From assembly GCF_947504225.1 (NCBI RefSeq), contig NZ_CANNGT010000007.1, positions 108,579 to 172,578 on the forward strand: a stretch of DNA of 64,000 nucleotides, read 5' to 3'. Shown in pieces: positions 9,162-18,061 of this stretch (position 1 is its first letter; each line of letters begins with the position of its first letter). The notes under the pieces are model-generated. The model had not been told where the DNA came from and searched no databases. It saw only the letters and a list, made by a program, of their open reading frames with translations. Origin of the DNA: Brumimicrobium ulvae (GTDB lineage Bacteria; Bacteroidota; Bacteroidia; Flavobacteriales_D; Crocinitomicaceae). A program made the translations under genes and the position numbers.

Positions 9162-11837
9162 TTACTTAAGAACGTTAACCACACCTTTAAATTCATATTT
9201 ATTATCATTTTGATAATCCAATGCTGTAATAGTCCATATGTACGAACCATCTCGAACAATGTTATCTCCATATGTTCCGTCCCAATAACCTTCTGGATCA
9301 AAAGATTCAAAAACTTTTTCCCCCCAACGGTTAAAAACTTCAAGGTGGAAATTGTAGACATCTACACCAGAAATATGAACTCTCCATTTATCATTAAATC
9401 CATTGGCATCAGGAGTAAATGAGTTTGGTGCAAAGAGTAAAACTTCATTTTGAATTCGCACTAATTTTTGCAGTGTATCAGAGCATCCATAGGCATTTTC
9501 TACCACAAGAATTAAAGGATAGTTTTCTATTTCAGCCGGATAAGTAAAGGTTGGATTTTGAAGCGAAGAATAACTAGGCTCCGCTCCTTCAGCAATCCAT
9601 TCGTATGAAACGATATCATTACTTGATTGACTAAATGCATCCACAGTAGGTTCGAAAATTGAAGCTGGATTTGGATTCACATAAAAATTCGGTTCTGGGA
9701 AAGGATATCCTTCAATTAAATTAGGATAGCTTTTAAAGTAACGACATCCTCTGTTGGTTACCACTTCCATTTCCACATCATATACCCCTACACCAAATTC
9801 ATGAGTAGCTGAATTACTTCCTGGAACAGTATCTTGCTCTCCATCACTATAACTCCAAACAGTATAACTGATTGTTTCAGTGGTGTTGGTTGTATTATCA
9901 AAGTTCACCTCGATCGGGAAACATTCACCTGTTTTATCAGGAGAAAGAGTTGGGTCTACTTCAGCAGGGTAATCAACTTTCACACATCCAGTAGCAGCTG
10001 GTGAACCACACTGCTCAGTAATTGTTACACAATATTCTGTTGAACTCGCTGTTGGCGTAACATAAACCTCACTTCCATTTCCAACTACCTGACCATTTAA
10101 TGTCCATTCGTAAATATAAGCACTACTTCCTCCTGCTCCATTTGCAAATAGTCGCACTGAGTCTGCTATACAAATAATGGTGTCTTGTGACATACTCCCC
10201 ACAGACAAAGCAGGTGGTTCGTTGATTACAAAGTCTTCTGTAATCACACATCCATTATCATCTGTTACAGTCAATGTTGTAGTACCAACAGCCAAATCAT
10301 CTGCTGTTGCTGAAGTTGAATTAGAACCTGTCCAACTATAGGTGTAAGGCGCAGTTCCATCAGTAATTTCAACAGTTACAATTCCATCATTCCCACTGTT
10401 ACAAGTTACATCAACTTGATTTACAACATTAAGTTGCATCGCTGGGATTTCTGAGATTGCCACAACAACAGTGTTTGAACAACCAATATCAGAAGTAATC
10501 ACACACTCGTATGTACCTGCTGGCAAACCTGTAGCAGTTGCGGTTGTTTGGTTATTTGCATCATTCCATTGATAAGTTACATTTCCAATTTCAGGAACCA
10601 TTGCAGCTGTTGCCGTTCCATCTGATCCACCCGGACAAGAAACTGGTGTTACACTAGAATCATAATTTGCAGGGGTATCTCCAACCGTAACATTGGTCGA
10701 AGAAACACATCCATTTCCATCAGTCATATTTACAGTATATGTTCCAGCAGAAACATTATTAACCGTTTGTGTTGTCGCCCCTAAACCAGGCCAATCATAG
10801 GTATAAGGAGACACTCCTGAAGTCGGTGTTGCAGTAACACTTCCCATTCCCGCAGAACACACATCGTCTTGAGCTGAAGCCGTCACGCTTGAAGTTAATC
10901 CTGTAATGAATGTAGTATCAGAAACGGCTCCTACTCCTGTACCACAAGTAGAACTTGCGATAAAATATCCCACTTCACCTGTTTGAGCTGTTGTGTTCAA
11001 TTCTCCATTATTATATGGATAAGAATCTCCATTGGTATTGTGCCAAACGATATTGTTGTTATTTGCTGTAGTTACAATAGCGAATGGAATGGGTGTTAAA
11101 GTATAATTATCGGGTCCTGTTGGAGTAAATCTATACCCATCATTTTGCAAATCAAAAACTTGATTATTTCTTCCTGGTACAGGATGAGCAATTGATCCGT
11201 TTTTGTTCAGACCATGTGTTGCTCTACCACTTCCCCAAGCCATACAAGTTGTTTTATTTGAAATGTGCGTTTCAATTACGTCAGTTCCTTCGTAGAGTAA
11301 AACTGCTCCTGTAAAACATAAATTAGGCGCATGACAAGAAGAACTAAACATAGAAAGTCCATCCCAAAATACAACCGCTATACGATTAGGGGCAGCACCA
11401 ATGACTTCAAAGTAAATATTCCCTCCTTGAGGTTGGTATAAATCTTGCCAAACAGACATAATGGAATTCTGCATTGTTGCGGTAGTTGTCGGTATATTTG
11501 TTACAGACCATGATGCATAACCACCTGCTTGAGCAACATTAAATGAAATTGTACCGTTATCACTTACTATTATTTGATTGTACACAGCTCCATAAAACCT
11601 AAAGTTAAACCCAAGGTTAATCACTCCTGTAAAATCATCATCACCTAAATTATATGAAGCTGGATTCGATAATGTAAAGATAGAAGAGTTAATTCCTCCT
11701 CCACTACCACATGTTTCAATAGTTATTGGATCTCCAACACATGCAGATGCATCGTTACCAAGACAAACTGTTTGCTGACCCAGTGCGTAGACTGACCCAA
11801 CTAAAAATGAAACTAATAAATATAAACTACGAGACAT
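9162..11837 (-). CDS. Large secreted protein with SprB repeats and T9SS type B sorting domain
   Basis: An 891-residue surface or secreted protein. It has a signal peptide (residues 1-~20, LYLLVSFLVGSVYALGQ) and an N-terminal ~300-residue beta-rich region of unknown role (FNFRFYGAVYNQIIVSDNG, GLNKNGSIAHPVPG). At least three SprB-type repeats follow between ~325 and 540 (SPYTYDWPGLGATTQTV, VTYQWNDANNQTT, APYTYSWTGSNST). Ig/PKD-like modules come next, then the gliding-motility-associated C-terminal domain (~800-891: FAPNSFTPDANGFNDKW, FNRWGEKVFES, YIWTITALD). That domain directs export by the type IX system and usually cell-surface attachment. An adhesive role is likely but unproven. Confidence 0.9.
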   Translation of the reverse strand: MSRSLYLLVSFLVGSVYALGQQTVCLGNDASACVGDPITIETCGSGGGINSSIFTLSNPASYNLGDDDFTGVINLGFNFRFYGAVYNQIIVSDNGTISFNVAQAGGYASWSVTNIPTTTATMQNSIMSVWQDLYQPQGGNIYFEVIGAAPNRIAVVFWDGLSMFSSSCHAPNLCFTGAVLLYEGTDVIETHISNKTTCMAWGSGRATHGLNKNGSIAHPVPGRNNQVFDLQNDGYRFTPTGPDNYTLTPIPFAIVTTANNNNIVWHNTNGDSYPYNNGELNTTAQTGEVGYFIASSTCGTGVGAVSDTTFITGLTSSVTASAQDDVCSAGMGSVTATPTSGVSPYTYDWPGLGATTQTVNNVSAGTYTVNMTDGNGCVSSTNVTVGDTPANYDSSVTPVSCPGGSDGTATAAMVPEIGNVTYQWNDANNQTTATATGLPAGTYECVITSDIGCSNTVVVAISEIPAMQLNVVNQVDVTCNSGNDGIVTVEITDGTAPYTYSWTGSNSTSATADDLAVGTTTLTVTDDNGCVITEDFVINEPPALSVGSMSQDTIICIADSVRLFANGAGGSSAYIYEWTLNGQVVGNGSEVYVTPTASSTEYCVTITEQCGSPAATGCVKVDYPAEVDPTLSPDKTGECFPIEVNFDNTTNTTETISYTVWSYSDGEQDTVPGSNSATHEFGVGVYDVEMEVVTNRGCRYFKSYPNLIEGYPFPEPNFYVNPNPASIFEPTVDAFSQSSNDIVSYEWIAEGAEPSYSSLQNPTFTYPAEIENYPLILVVENAYGCSDTLQKLVRIQNEVLLFAPNSFTPDANGFNDKWRVHISGVDVYNFHLEVFNRWGEKVFESFDPEGYWDGTYGDNIVRDGSYIWTITALDYQNDNKYEFKGVVNVLK

Positions 11838-11913
11838 AAATTTGTTTTTTGTTATGCTATAAACGTTTGGCGGTTAGTGAAGGTTGTCTAAACATTAAAA
11901 TATTTTAAAAGAA

Positions 11914-12819
11914 TTATGAATCACTCAAAATAAAACTGAGAAGACTTTGCTTATATTCCTCAAGACCAATAAAAACAGGCACATTGTTATGTCCTGCTCC
12001 AGGCACTTCACTTTTAATTTTCCAACTCATATTGTGGTTGTTATAGACCAATTGTCCATGTGAAGTAAAGGATAAAAAATCATCATCAATTCCATGCATC
12101 CAATACAATGGAACATTACATTGTTTAATTTGTTCAGCGTTATCAATTTTAATGTCCACCATGTAGGAAGAAGGCATATTAATTAATGAGGCATCTTGCA
12201 CCATAACTGCACTGCTGGCAAAGGGCGCTTCCAGTACAATTTTATGGGGTTGTAGAGCAAATGATTTGTCCCCTGCCGATTTGCATGTCGCTGCGCTTCC
12301 TAATGAATAACCGTATACAATTAAGCGATCATTTTCTAACCCCTTTCCTTTCAACCAGTTTAAAGCACCGTCTGTTGCGGCATACATGTTTTCTTCCGTG
12401 GGCTTACCCTCAGACAAGCCGTAACCAGGATAATCAAACATTAAAACGCCAAACCTCCCTTGGTGTCCAACATAACTTAATAGCTTTTGTCTGGGCCAAT
12501 AATGATCCATGTGATCTCTATTTCCATGACAATATAAAATAACTGTATCCGTTTGAATGGCATTCACATCTCCTACAAAAATTGCCGCAATTTTCAAGGT
12601 TTCCTCTCCATCTTCAATGGTAAATTCAAATTGATGGATGTCACTTTCAGGGATATAATAATCTGTAGGAAGCTCCAAAGACAATTCTCCTGCATAATTA
12701 TCTAAACGATATTCAGTAATGCTATTGTCATTATTAAATAAGAAATCGTCCAATCGCTTTCTACATCCTACGAAAAGGATGAATACAGCAATTAACACGA
12801 TGGAAATAATACCTCTCAT
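11914..12819 (-). CDS. Alpha/beta hydrolase lipoprotein
   Basis: A lipoprotein signal peptide ends at a lipobox cysteine (FILFVGC, C19). The rest is an alpha/beta hydrolase: HGNRDH near residue 99 for the oxyanion region, FDYPGYGLSEG, nucleophile S172 in GYSLGS, an acidic residue in HGIDDDFLSF and the late histidine in PGAGHNN. Such proteins resemble the human ABHD13/ABHD17 group, but the substrate is unknown. Its start lies 1 bp after the end of the upstream gene, so the two are probably one transcript. Confidence 0.85.
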   Translation of the reverse strand: MRGIISIVLIAVFILFVGCRKRLDDFLFNNDNSITEYRLDNYAGELSLELPTDYYIPESDIHQFEFTIEDGEETLKIAAIFVGDVNAIQTDTVILYCHGNRDHMDHYWPRQKLLSYVGHQGRFGVLMFDYPGYGLSEGKPTEENMYAATDGALNWLKGKGLENDRLIVYGYSLGSAATCKSAGDKSFALQPHKIVLEAPFASSAVMVQDASLINMPSSYMVDIKIDNAEQIKQCNVPLYWMHGIDDDFLSFTSHGQLVYNNHNMSWKIKSEVPGAGHNNVPVFIGLEEYKQSLLSFILSDS

Positions 12820-12820
12820 T

Positions 12821-13543
12821 TTAAAATCTTCTAATTAATCCAAAGTACAAACCTGTTGCACCTTTTTTTCCTGTTATACTAATATAATCTAAAACGATAT
12901 CTTCATTCGATGAAAATGGAGCAAGTAACTTAAGTTCCGTTTTAAAGGTCCATTTCTTCCAATTCAAATCATGTCCTAAATTTAACATTGGAACTACAAC
13001 CGTTTCTTGTTTTTCACCATGCGCTTTTACACTACTCAATTCATACCAAGACCCTATCCCGACATACAGCATATTGGCACTTGGTCTCCCCCCTTTGTTG
13101 AGCAAGTCATCCTGCGATAGGGACCTGAAATTATATTTATAATAATAATGTGCATCCAATTGAGGCCAAAACTTAAAATTATTTTCGAACACATCTATAG
13201 CCGTATTGAAGCCAAGCATAGCAGAAGCACCATGTTTTTGATTTTTGCTTTTCCATGCACCGTAGGTTGCACCGCCCCCAATTTGGGCAACACCAAATAC
13301 TGCAGCGGTTGTAAACCAACTTCCATGTATTGTTAAATTATTGCTTACCCCTCTACCGTAGGTAACAGAAGAAAAAGGAATCGGTATAGTAGCAAGTCCT
13401 GGCACCTTAACCATTGGCCCTCCCAAATCGATTCCAATTGCGTTTTCATTTTTTGACAGGGGCTCAACAAACCTCGCTGGTCCGCAAGCACTAAGCATTA
13501 GAGCTATGATTCCAATGAATAGTAGATAATTCCTTGAGTACAT
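12821..13543 (-). CDS. Probable outer-membrane lipoprotein of unknown function
   Basis: A 240-residue protein with a lipobox (MLSACGPARF, C20). The body alternates short aromatic-ended stretches and ends GLYFGLIRRF, which suggests a small beta barrel of the outer membrane. No family was recognised. A TAnnTTTG motif sits 4 nt before the ATG. It is followed after 1 bp by the alpha/beta hydrolase lipoprotein gene. Confidence 0.65.
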   Translation of the reverse strand: MYSRNYLLFIGIIALMLSACGPARFVEPLSKNENAIGIDLGGPMVKVPGLATIPIPFSSVTYGRGVSNNLTIHGSWFTTAAVFGVAQIGGGATYGAWKSKNQKHGASAMLGFNTAIDVFENNFKFWPQLDAHYYYKYNFRSLSQDDLLNKGGRPSANMLYVGIGSWYELSSVKAHGEKQETVVVPMLNLGHDLNWKKWTFKTELKLLAPFSSNEDIVLDYISITGKKGATGLYFGLIRRF

Positions 13544-13547
13544 TGTG

Positions 13548-13555
13548 CAAATATA
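13548..13555 (-). promoter_or_regulatory. -7 promoter element, nearly leaderless arrangement
   Basis: TATATTTG on the minus strand matches TAnnTTTG and ends 4 nt before the ATG at 13543, so the transcript should begin at or beside the start codon. The arrangement is the same as at lpxD. Confidence 0.45.
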
Positions 13556-13701
13556 CAGATTCTTAGTTTATTGAACAATAAAATATTGTATTCCACCAAT
13601 GATTAGCTTCTGACTTCAGCTTCAATTAAAATAGATTCGCAATTCAAATCAAAATATTTTTTGGTATTTTGTCGACTTAAGCTTAAACTAATATTTTCAT
13701 T

Positions 13702-14712
13702 ATGTTAAAAATTGACATGCACACCCATATCATTCCAAAGACACTTCCTGATTGGGCAAAAAAGTTTGGATATGGTGATTTTATATTCCTTGAAGAAAGA
13801 GATGATGGTAAAGCCGATATGATTCAAGGAGGTAAATATTTTCGAACAATTAAAGAAAACTGTTGGGAAGAGGATGTCAGAATTAAAGAATATGAAAATT
13901 TCAATACACAAGTGCAAGTAGTTTGTACGATACCAGTATTGTTTTCCTACTGGGCAAAGCCAAAGGATGGTCTTGAAGTCAGCCAGTTTTTAAATGACCA
14001 CATTATAGATTTGGTTACGCGTTACCCAAAAAACTACATTGGATTAGGAACGGTGCCTATGCAAGATACGGAGTTGGCCATTCAGGAATTAGAGCGCATC
14101 CATAAATTAGGAATGAAAGGAATACAAATTGGCTCCAACATCAATGGACTAAATTTAAGTGAAGAACGTTTCTTCCCTATTTTTGAGGCCTGTGAAAGAC
14201 TTGGACTCGCAGTAATGATTCATCCATGGAACATGATGGGCTTTGATGAAATGAGAAAATATTGGCTTCCATGGTTGGTGGGAATGCCTGCAGAAACCTC
14301 GCGCGCAGCCTGTTCATTAATATTCAGTGGGACATTGGAAAAACTTCCTAAGCTAAGGGTTTGTTTTTCTCATGCGGGAGGTTCATTTATTCCGACCATA
14401 GGAAGAATTGAACATGGGTTTAATTGCAGACCAGACTTAGTGGCCATTGACAACGATGTAAACCCTAGAAAATATTTAGGGAAGTTTTGGATAGATTGTA
14501 TCACTCATGACATCGACATGTTGAAATACATGATTAAGGTACAGGGCAGTTCTAAAATTTGTTTAGGAACAGACTATCCTTTTCCACTCGGTGATTTAGA
14601 AATTGGTAAGTTTATTGAAGAAAGTGATCTTTCGCAACAAGTAAAAGAAGATATTTTTGCAAATTCTACTATAGAATGGCTTAATTTAGATAAAAACGAT
14701 TACCTTAAATAA
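13702..14712 (+). CDS. ACMSD-like amidohydrolase (aminocarboxymuconate semialdehyde decarboxylase)
   Basis: A zinc decarboxylase of the amidohydrolase superfamily. ACMSD removes CO2 from 2-amino-3-carboxymuconate-6-semialdehyde in tryptophan/kynurenine breakdown. Visible metal and active-site residues: H7 and H9 (DMHTHIIP), H174 (MIHPWNMMG), H224 (FSHAGGSF) and D291 (LGTDYPFPLG), a spacing that fits ACMSD closely. The length of 336 residues fits too. No other kynurenine-pathway gene is visible in this window, so the exact substrate is assigned from family resemblance only. It precedes two small envelope protein genes on the same strand (17-bp gap). Confidence 0.88.
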   Translation: MLKIDMHTHIIPKTLPDWAKKFGYGDFIFLEERDDGKADMIQGGKYFRTIKENCWEEDVRIKEYENFNTQVQVVCTIPVLFSYWAKPKDGLEVSQFLNDHIIDLVTRYPKNYIGLGTVPMQDTELAIQELERIHKLGMKGIQIGSNINGLNLSEERFFPIFEACERLGLAVMIHPWNMMGFDEMRKYWLPWLVGMPAETSRAACSLIFSGTLEKLPKLRVCFSHAGGSFIPTIGRIEHGFNCRPDLVAIDNDVNPRKYLGKFWIDCITHDIDMLKYMIKVQGSSKICLGTDYPFPLGDLEIGKFIEESDLSQQVKEDIFANSTIEWLNLDKNDYLK

Positions 14713-14729
14713 ATAGAAAAACAACAAAT

Positions 14730-15512
14730 ATGAAAGTTATAACATCAATTATATTAACGAGTGTACTTTTCCTCAGTGTGGGATGCGGCAACTCTAAAGA
14801 AAACAACAAAAAGAAGGAACAAGTGGAAAATCAATCTGAAATGGGACAAGTAAAACACCCTTCACCAACCGCTGTTGATTTCTATGCGAACGCTCAAGAC
14901 AAGTCTTGGAAGCTATCTGTTCGATTTGGAGGTCAAATTGTTTTTACAGACACCAAAAACAACATTTATTTTACTTCAGACACCAATGAAAAAATCGTTG
15001 CACAAGGAGCTGATGTCGTTCAATTATTCAGCGAAAATAAAACACACATCATACGTGTGAATATAGATATCGTAGACTGCATGGAAACGGGAAAAAGTGT
15101 TAACATAATGGTGCGTAAAACAAATGAAAAAAAGGGAATCGATTACTCAGGATGTGGATTTTACAGAGGAACACCTCAAATACATGACATTTGGGCACTT
15201 GAAAAATTAAATGGTGAAACACTTACCGCGAGACAGTTTCCAAAAGAACGTCCACATTTTGAATTCAACCTCAACACTAAAAAAATGAGTGGATTTGCTG
15301 GATGTAATCAAGTCAATGGAAACCTAAGGTTCGAATACAACAAAATGATTGTTGAACAATTGGCCTCCACAAGAATGTACTGCGGTGAAACTTCAGATTT
15401 AGAGAATGAAATTTTAACTATTCTCCGTGGTCAACCAGTATATCATTTAAAAGGACTAAATTTAATTCTAGAAACACCTAGAGGTAGTTTAACATTGAAA
15501 AAAGTAGACTAA
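14730..15512 (+). CDS. META-domain lipoprotein
   Basis: A lipobox is present (FLSVGCGNS, C19), followed by a charged linker. An unassigned domain (~45-145) precedes a C-terminal META/HslJ-like domain (~150-260: DIWALEKLNGE, FEFNLNTKKMSGFAGCNQVNG, LASTRMYCG). HslJ proteins are envelope lipoproteins linked to stress tolerance, without a known enzymatic reaction. Its stop codon overlaps the next start by 1 bp, so translation is probably coupled. Confidence 0.85.
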   Translation: MKVITSIILTSVLFLSVGCGNSKENNKKKEQVENQSEMGQVKHPSPTAVDFYANAQDKSWKLSVRFGGQIVFTDTKNNIYFTSDTNEKIVAQGADVVQLFSENKTHIIRVNIDIVDCMETGKSVNIMVRKTNEKKGIDYSGCGFYRGTPQIHDIWALEKLNGETLTARQFPKERPHFEFNLNTKKMSGFAGCNQVNGNLRFEYNKMIVEQLASTRMYCGETSDLENEILTILRGQPVYHLKGLNLILETPRGSLTLKKVD

Positions 15513-16078
15513 TGACAACAAATGAAAACACACCAGTAAAAAAAGATACAATGGCAGGTTCTAGTTCCATTGGAAAAGAAACGCCTAAAAAGAAGCCTTT
15601 TTGGAAAAAGCATTTTTTAAGTCTCTTCCTTTTTGTGCTATTAATTATTAGTGCGGCATGGGGTTATTTCGCAAACAGAGCAATGGAATCTAAATACGAA
15701 AAAGAAATCACTGCCCTAACACAGGAGCATGAAGCAGAGATAGAAAGGATAAAAGTTGAAAACATAAAACAACTTTCAAACACTTTGGCGCTTGCCGTGC
15801 GTAGTGAAATGATTGCCGAAAACATGAATCAAGTTAATCAATACTTCTTACAAACCCTTAAAACATTTGATGTTGAAAAGGTTATGCTTGTAGATCATAA
15901 CACAAGTGTTGCTCTTTTAAGTACAAACAAGAAAGATGAAAACACCAACTTTGGTGATCCTGGTTTAGTGAATGCCAAAGAGGCCATGACAAAAATGTAC
16001 AATAACCACCACTACGCTGCCACTCCAATTATGGGGTTGAACACACAACTAGGTGTTTTGATTATTCAAGTGGATTAG
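15512..16078 (+). CDS. Single-pass membrane protein of unknown function
   Basis: A 188-residue protein. A basic cytoplasmic N-terminus is followed by one membrane helix (residues ~34-50, LSLFLFVLLIISAAWGYF), then a coiled-coil-like stretch (~55-90, EKEITALTQEHEAEIERIK) and a C-terminal globular part outside the cytoplasm ending GLNTQLGVLIIQVD. The layout resembles a small sensory or scaffold protein, but no family was recognised. It shares a transcript with the META lipoprotein. Confidence 0.7.
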   Translation: MTTNENTPVKKDTMAGSSSIGKETPKKKPFWKKHFLSLFLFVLLIISAAWGYFANRAMESKYEKEITALTQEHEAEIERIKVENIKQLSNTLALAVRSEMIAENMNQVNQYFLQTLKTFDVEKVMLVDHNTSVALLSTNKKDENTNFGDPGLVNAKEAMTKMYNNHHYAATPIMGLNTQLGVLIIQVD

Positions 16079-16101
16079 AGACAGTTATCCTAACAATAAA
16101 G

Positions 16102-16135
16102 AAAATCACTCTCGATATCGGGAGTGATTTTTATT
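16102..16135 (+). terminator. Terminator after the META/membrane protein genes
   Basis: Arms AAAATCACTC and GAGTGATTTT form a strong stem followed by T residues, 23 bp after the preceding stop codon. Confidence 0.85.
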
Positions 16136-16189
16136 TTCCAGAACAAAATTGGACTCATTTTTGCTATATCAATACTAAACTTAGAAATT

Positions 16190-16372
16190 ATGATGTTAAA
16201 AGAAAGGAAAATCCCCAAGTGGAAAGAAAAAGAAAACAAGTTCAAGAGTCAATCGTTTGATGATTCTTTAGAAGCATTGGGTGCTAATGGTGCGTTCATT
16301 AATGCAAAGCAAGTAAATCAAGCGATAGTATCTCCAACCCAAACTTCAAAAAAAGAACTCTGTGAAGATTAG
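16190..16372 (+). CDS. Small hypothetical protein
   Basis: An open frame of about 60 residues, starting ATGATG at 16190 and rich in Lys and Glu at its start (MMLKERKIPKWKEKENKFK). The frame stays open upstream to 16124, but that start lies inside the terminator hairpin, so I rejected it. No domain or signal peptide is visible. It converges on the KdsC-like gene with a 13-bp gap. It could be spurious. Confidence 0.4.
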   Translation: MMLKERKIPKWKEKENKFKSQSFDDSLEALGANGAFINAKQVNQAIVSPTQTSKKELCED

Positions 16373-16385
16373 TCCATTATTTTGA

Positions 16386-17063
16386 CTACTTACCCTGTAA
16401 AGGTTCGTCCAGTAAATAATGGTCTATAAATTCACGCACGCAACCTCTCCCCCCCTTAGCTTGAAGAATCAAATCGACATGTTGCTTTACAACCGGAACA
16501 GCATCAGCTGGAGCAGCAGAAAACCCAACACTTTTCATTACCTGCAAATCATTGATATCATCACCGATAATACCAACTTCAGCCAAATCAATGTTTAGTT
16601 TTTCACACCATCCTTTTAGTATTTCCATTTTCGGATCTCGTCCAACATATAAATGTTCGATGCCTAAAAGTTCTGCTCTGGCTTTCACCATTTCAAGTTT
16701 AAATCCAGAAGAAATGATACCGACCTCAACACCATGTTTTTTTAAAGCCATTATCGCCATACCATCTTTGGCATTATACTTTTTAATCTGATCCCCATTC
16801 TCGGAGAAGAACATTCCTGCATCAGTCATTACTCCATCAACATCTAGAATCAGCAATTTTAGCTTTTTCAGTTTTTGTTTATCAACAGATAAATTATAAG
16901 AAAGAAGATTGGTGAGCTGTAGTTTTTCTTGAAAACAAAAAAGTTCAAGCTCACCCAATTTCAAATCAGCTACCTTAGCCACATTATGCTCAGTTAAAAA
17001 CTGCGATAAACTGCGGCCATTTCGCTTTAAAACAGCTTCAAGGTTTGTGGTCAATAATTTCAT
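16386..17063 (-). CDS. KdsC-like HAD phosphatase with N-terminal extension
   Basis: The C-terminal ~165 residues match the KdsC type of HAD phosphatase: nucleophile motif DVDGVMTDAGMFF, KKYNAKDGMAI, SSG, and the metal motif GDDINDL. KdsC removes phosphate from 3-deoxy-octulosonate 8-phosphate, the Kdo precursor. About 60 additional N-terminal residues (LLTTNLEAVLKRNGRSLS onward) are not part of normal KdsC and are unrecognised. It overlaps the DAHP synthase gene by 1 bp as the last gene of a four-gene operon. Whether the substrate is Kdo-8-P or another sugar phosphate is open. Confidence 0.8.
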   Translation of the reverse strand: MKLLTTNLEAVLKRNGRSLSQFLTEHNVAKVADLKLGELELFCFQEKLQLTNLLSYNLSVDKQKLKKLKLLILDVDGVMTDAGMFFSENGDQIKKYNAKDGMAIMALKKHGVEVGIISSGFKLEMVKARAELLGIEHLYVGRDPKMEILKGWCEKLNIDLAEVGIIGDDINDLQVMKSVGFSAAPADAVPVVKQHVDLILQAKGGRGCVREFIDHYLLDEPLQGK

Positions 17064-18061
17064 TATACAATTTTATATCCTACACTCCCTGCAACTGGTT
17101 CTATGGCTGACTTCAAAGCGACAAACTGTTCATGGGTTAATTGTTGAGCAGCATCTGATTTAGCAACAGAAGGGTCTGGATGTGCTTCAATTAAAAGTCC
17201 ATCAATCCCCATAGCCACACATGCTTTTGCTAATTTCTCAATTCCATATCGGTATCCTAAAGCATGACTAGGGTCTAAAATAATGGGCAAGTTTGTATAC
17301 TCTTGTAAATACGCTACTCCACAAAGGTCTAATGTAAAACGTGTATTGGTTTCAAAAGTTCTGATCCCTCTTTCACATAAAATAACTTGGTCATTTCCAC
17401 CAGACAAAATAAACTCAGCTGCCTGAACAAACTCTTGTAAAGTTGAACCAAATCCTCTTTTCAGTAAGACCGGTTTATTGATTTTCGCACATGCACGTAA
17501 AATCCCTTGATCATACATTGCTTTTGCACCAATCTGAATAATGTCACTGTGTTCAATCACCTCATCAACATGAGTAGCATCCCTTACTTCCGTAATCACA
17601 CTCAAACCATGTTCTTCTCTCATTTGAGCCAATAACTTCAAACCTTCCAATCCTAAACCTTGGAAACTATAAGGACTTGTTCTTGGCTTATAACAACCAC
17701 CACGAAGCGTAGTTAACCCTTGAGATTTTATCAATTGCGCACTTTGCTGAATTTGTTCTAATGACTCTACAGAGCAAGGTCCTCCAATGAGGATGGTATT
17801 TTTTGTATCACCTCCAATTGTGAGGTCTCCAATTTTAATTTCACGTGTTTTTTGTTGAAATGCTCTAGAAGCCAATTGCATGTCATTTGCAAAGACCCAG
17901 CTTTCTTCAACCTTAGCAGCTAATTCATTAGGAACTTCTTTCATTGATGAAGAAGTGATCAAATGCTGACTTCCATTATAATGGATATGAAATGCTTTAT
18001 GTTTTTCTGCCAACTGTGCTGCATCATTAGCACTTACAGATGTATTTAATTTTAAAATCAT
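17063..18061 (-). CDS. 3-deoxy-7-phosphoheptulonate (DAHP) synthase, type I beta
   Basis: Condenses phosphoenolpyruvate with erythrose 4-phosphate, the first step to aromatic amino acids. The catalytic barrel has GGPCSVES (metal cysteine), RGGCYKPRTSPYSFQG, LLKRGFGST, DPSHALGYR (metal histidine) and LIEAHPDPS. An N-terminal ~85-residue region resembles the ferredoxin-like regulatory domain of the Thermotoga-type enzyme. The related Kdo-8-P synthase (KdsA) reads GPCVIES rather than GPCSVES, so I prefer DAHP synthase. It overlaps the epimerase-CBS gene by 4 bp and the KdsC-like gene by 1 bp, an unusual partnership for an aromatic-pathway enzyme. Confidence 0.88.
   Translation of the reverse strand: MILKLNTSVSANDAAQLAEKHKAFHIHYNGSQHLITSSSMKEVPNELAAKVEESWVFANDMQLASRAFQQKTREIKIGDLTIGGDTKNTILIGGPCSVESLEQIQQSAQLIKSQGLTTLRGGCYKPRTSPYSFQGLGLEGLKLLAQMREEHGLSVITEVRDATHVDEVIEHSDIIQIGAKAMYDQGILRACAKINKPVLLKRGFGSTLQEFVQAAEFILSGGNDQVILCERGIRTFETNTRFTLDLCGVAYLQEYTNLPIILDPSHALGYRYGIEKLAKACVAMGIDGLLIEAHPDPSVAKSDAAQQLTHEQFVALKSAIEPVAGSVGYKIV

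Noticed and set aside
17063..18061. Kdo-8-phosphate synthase (kdsA)
   Set aside because: The phosphate-binding and metal motifs (GGPCSVES, RGGCYKPRTSPYSFQG) are those of type I beta DAHP synthase, although the gene neighbourhood looks like the Kdo pathway.
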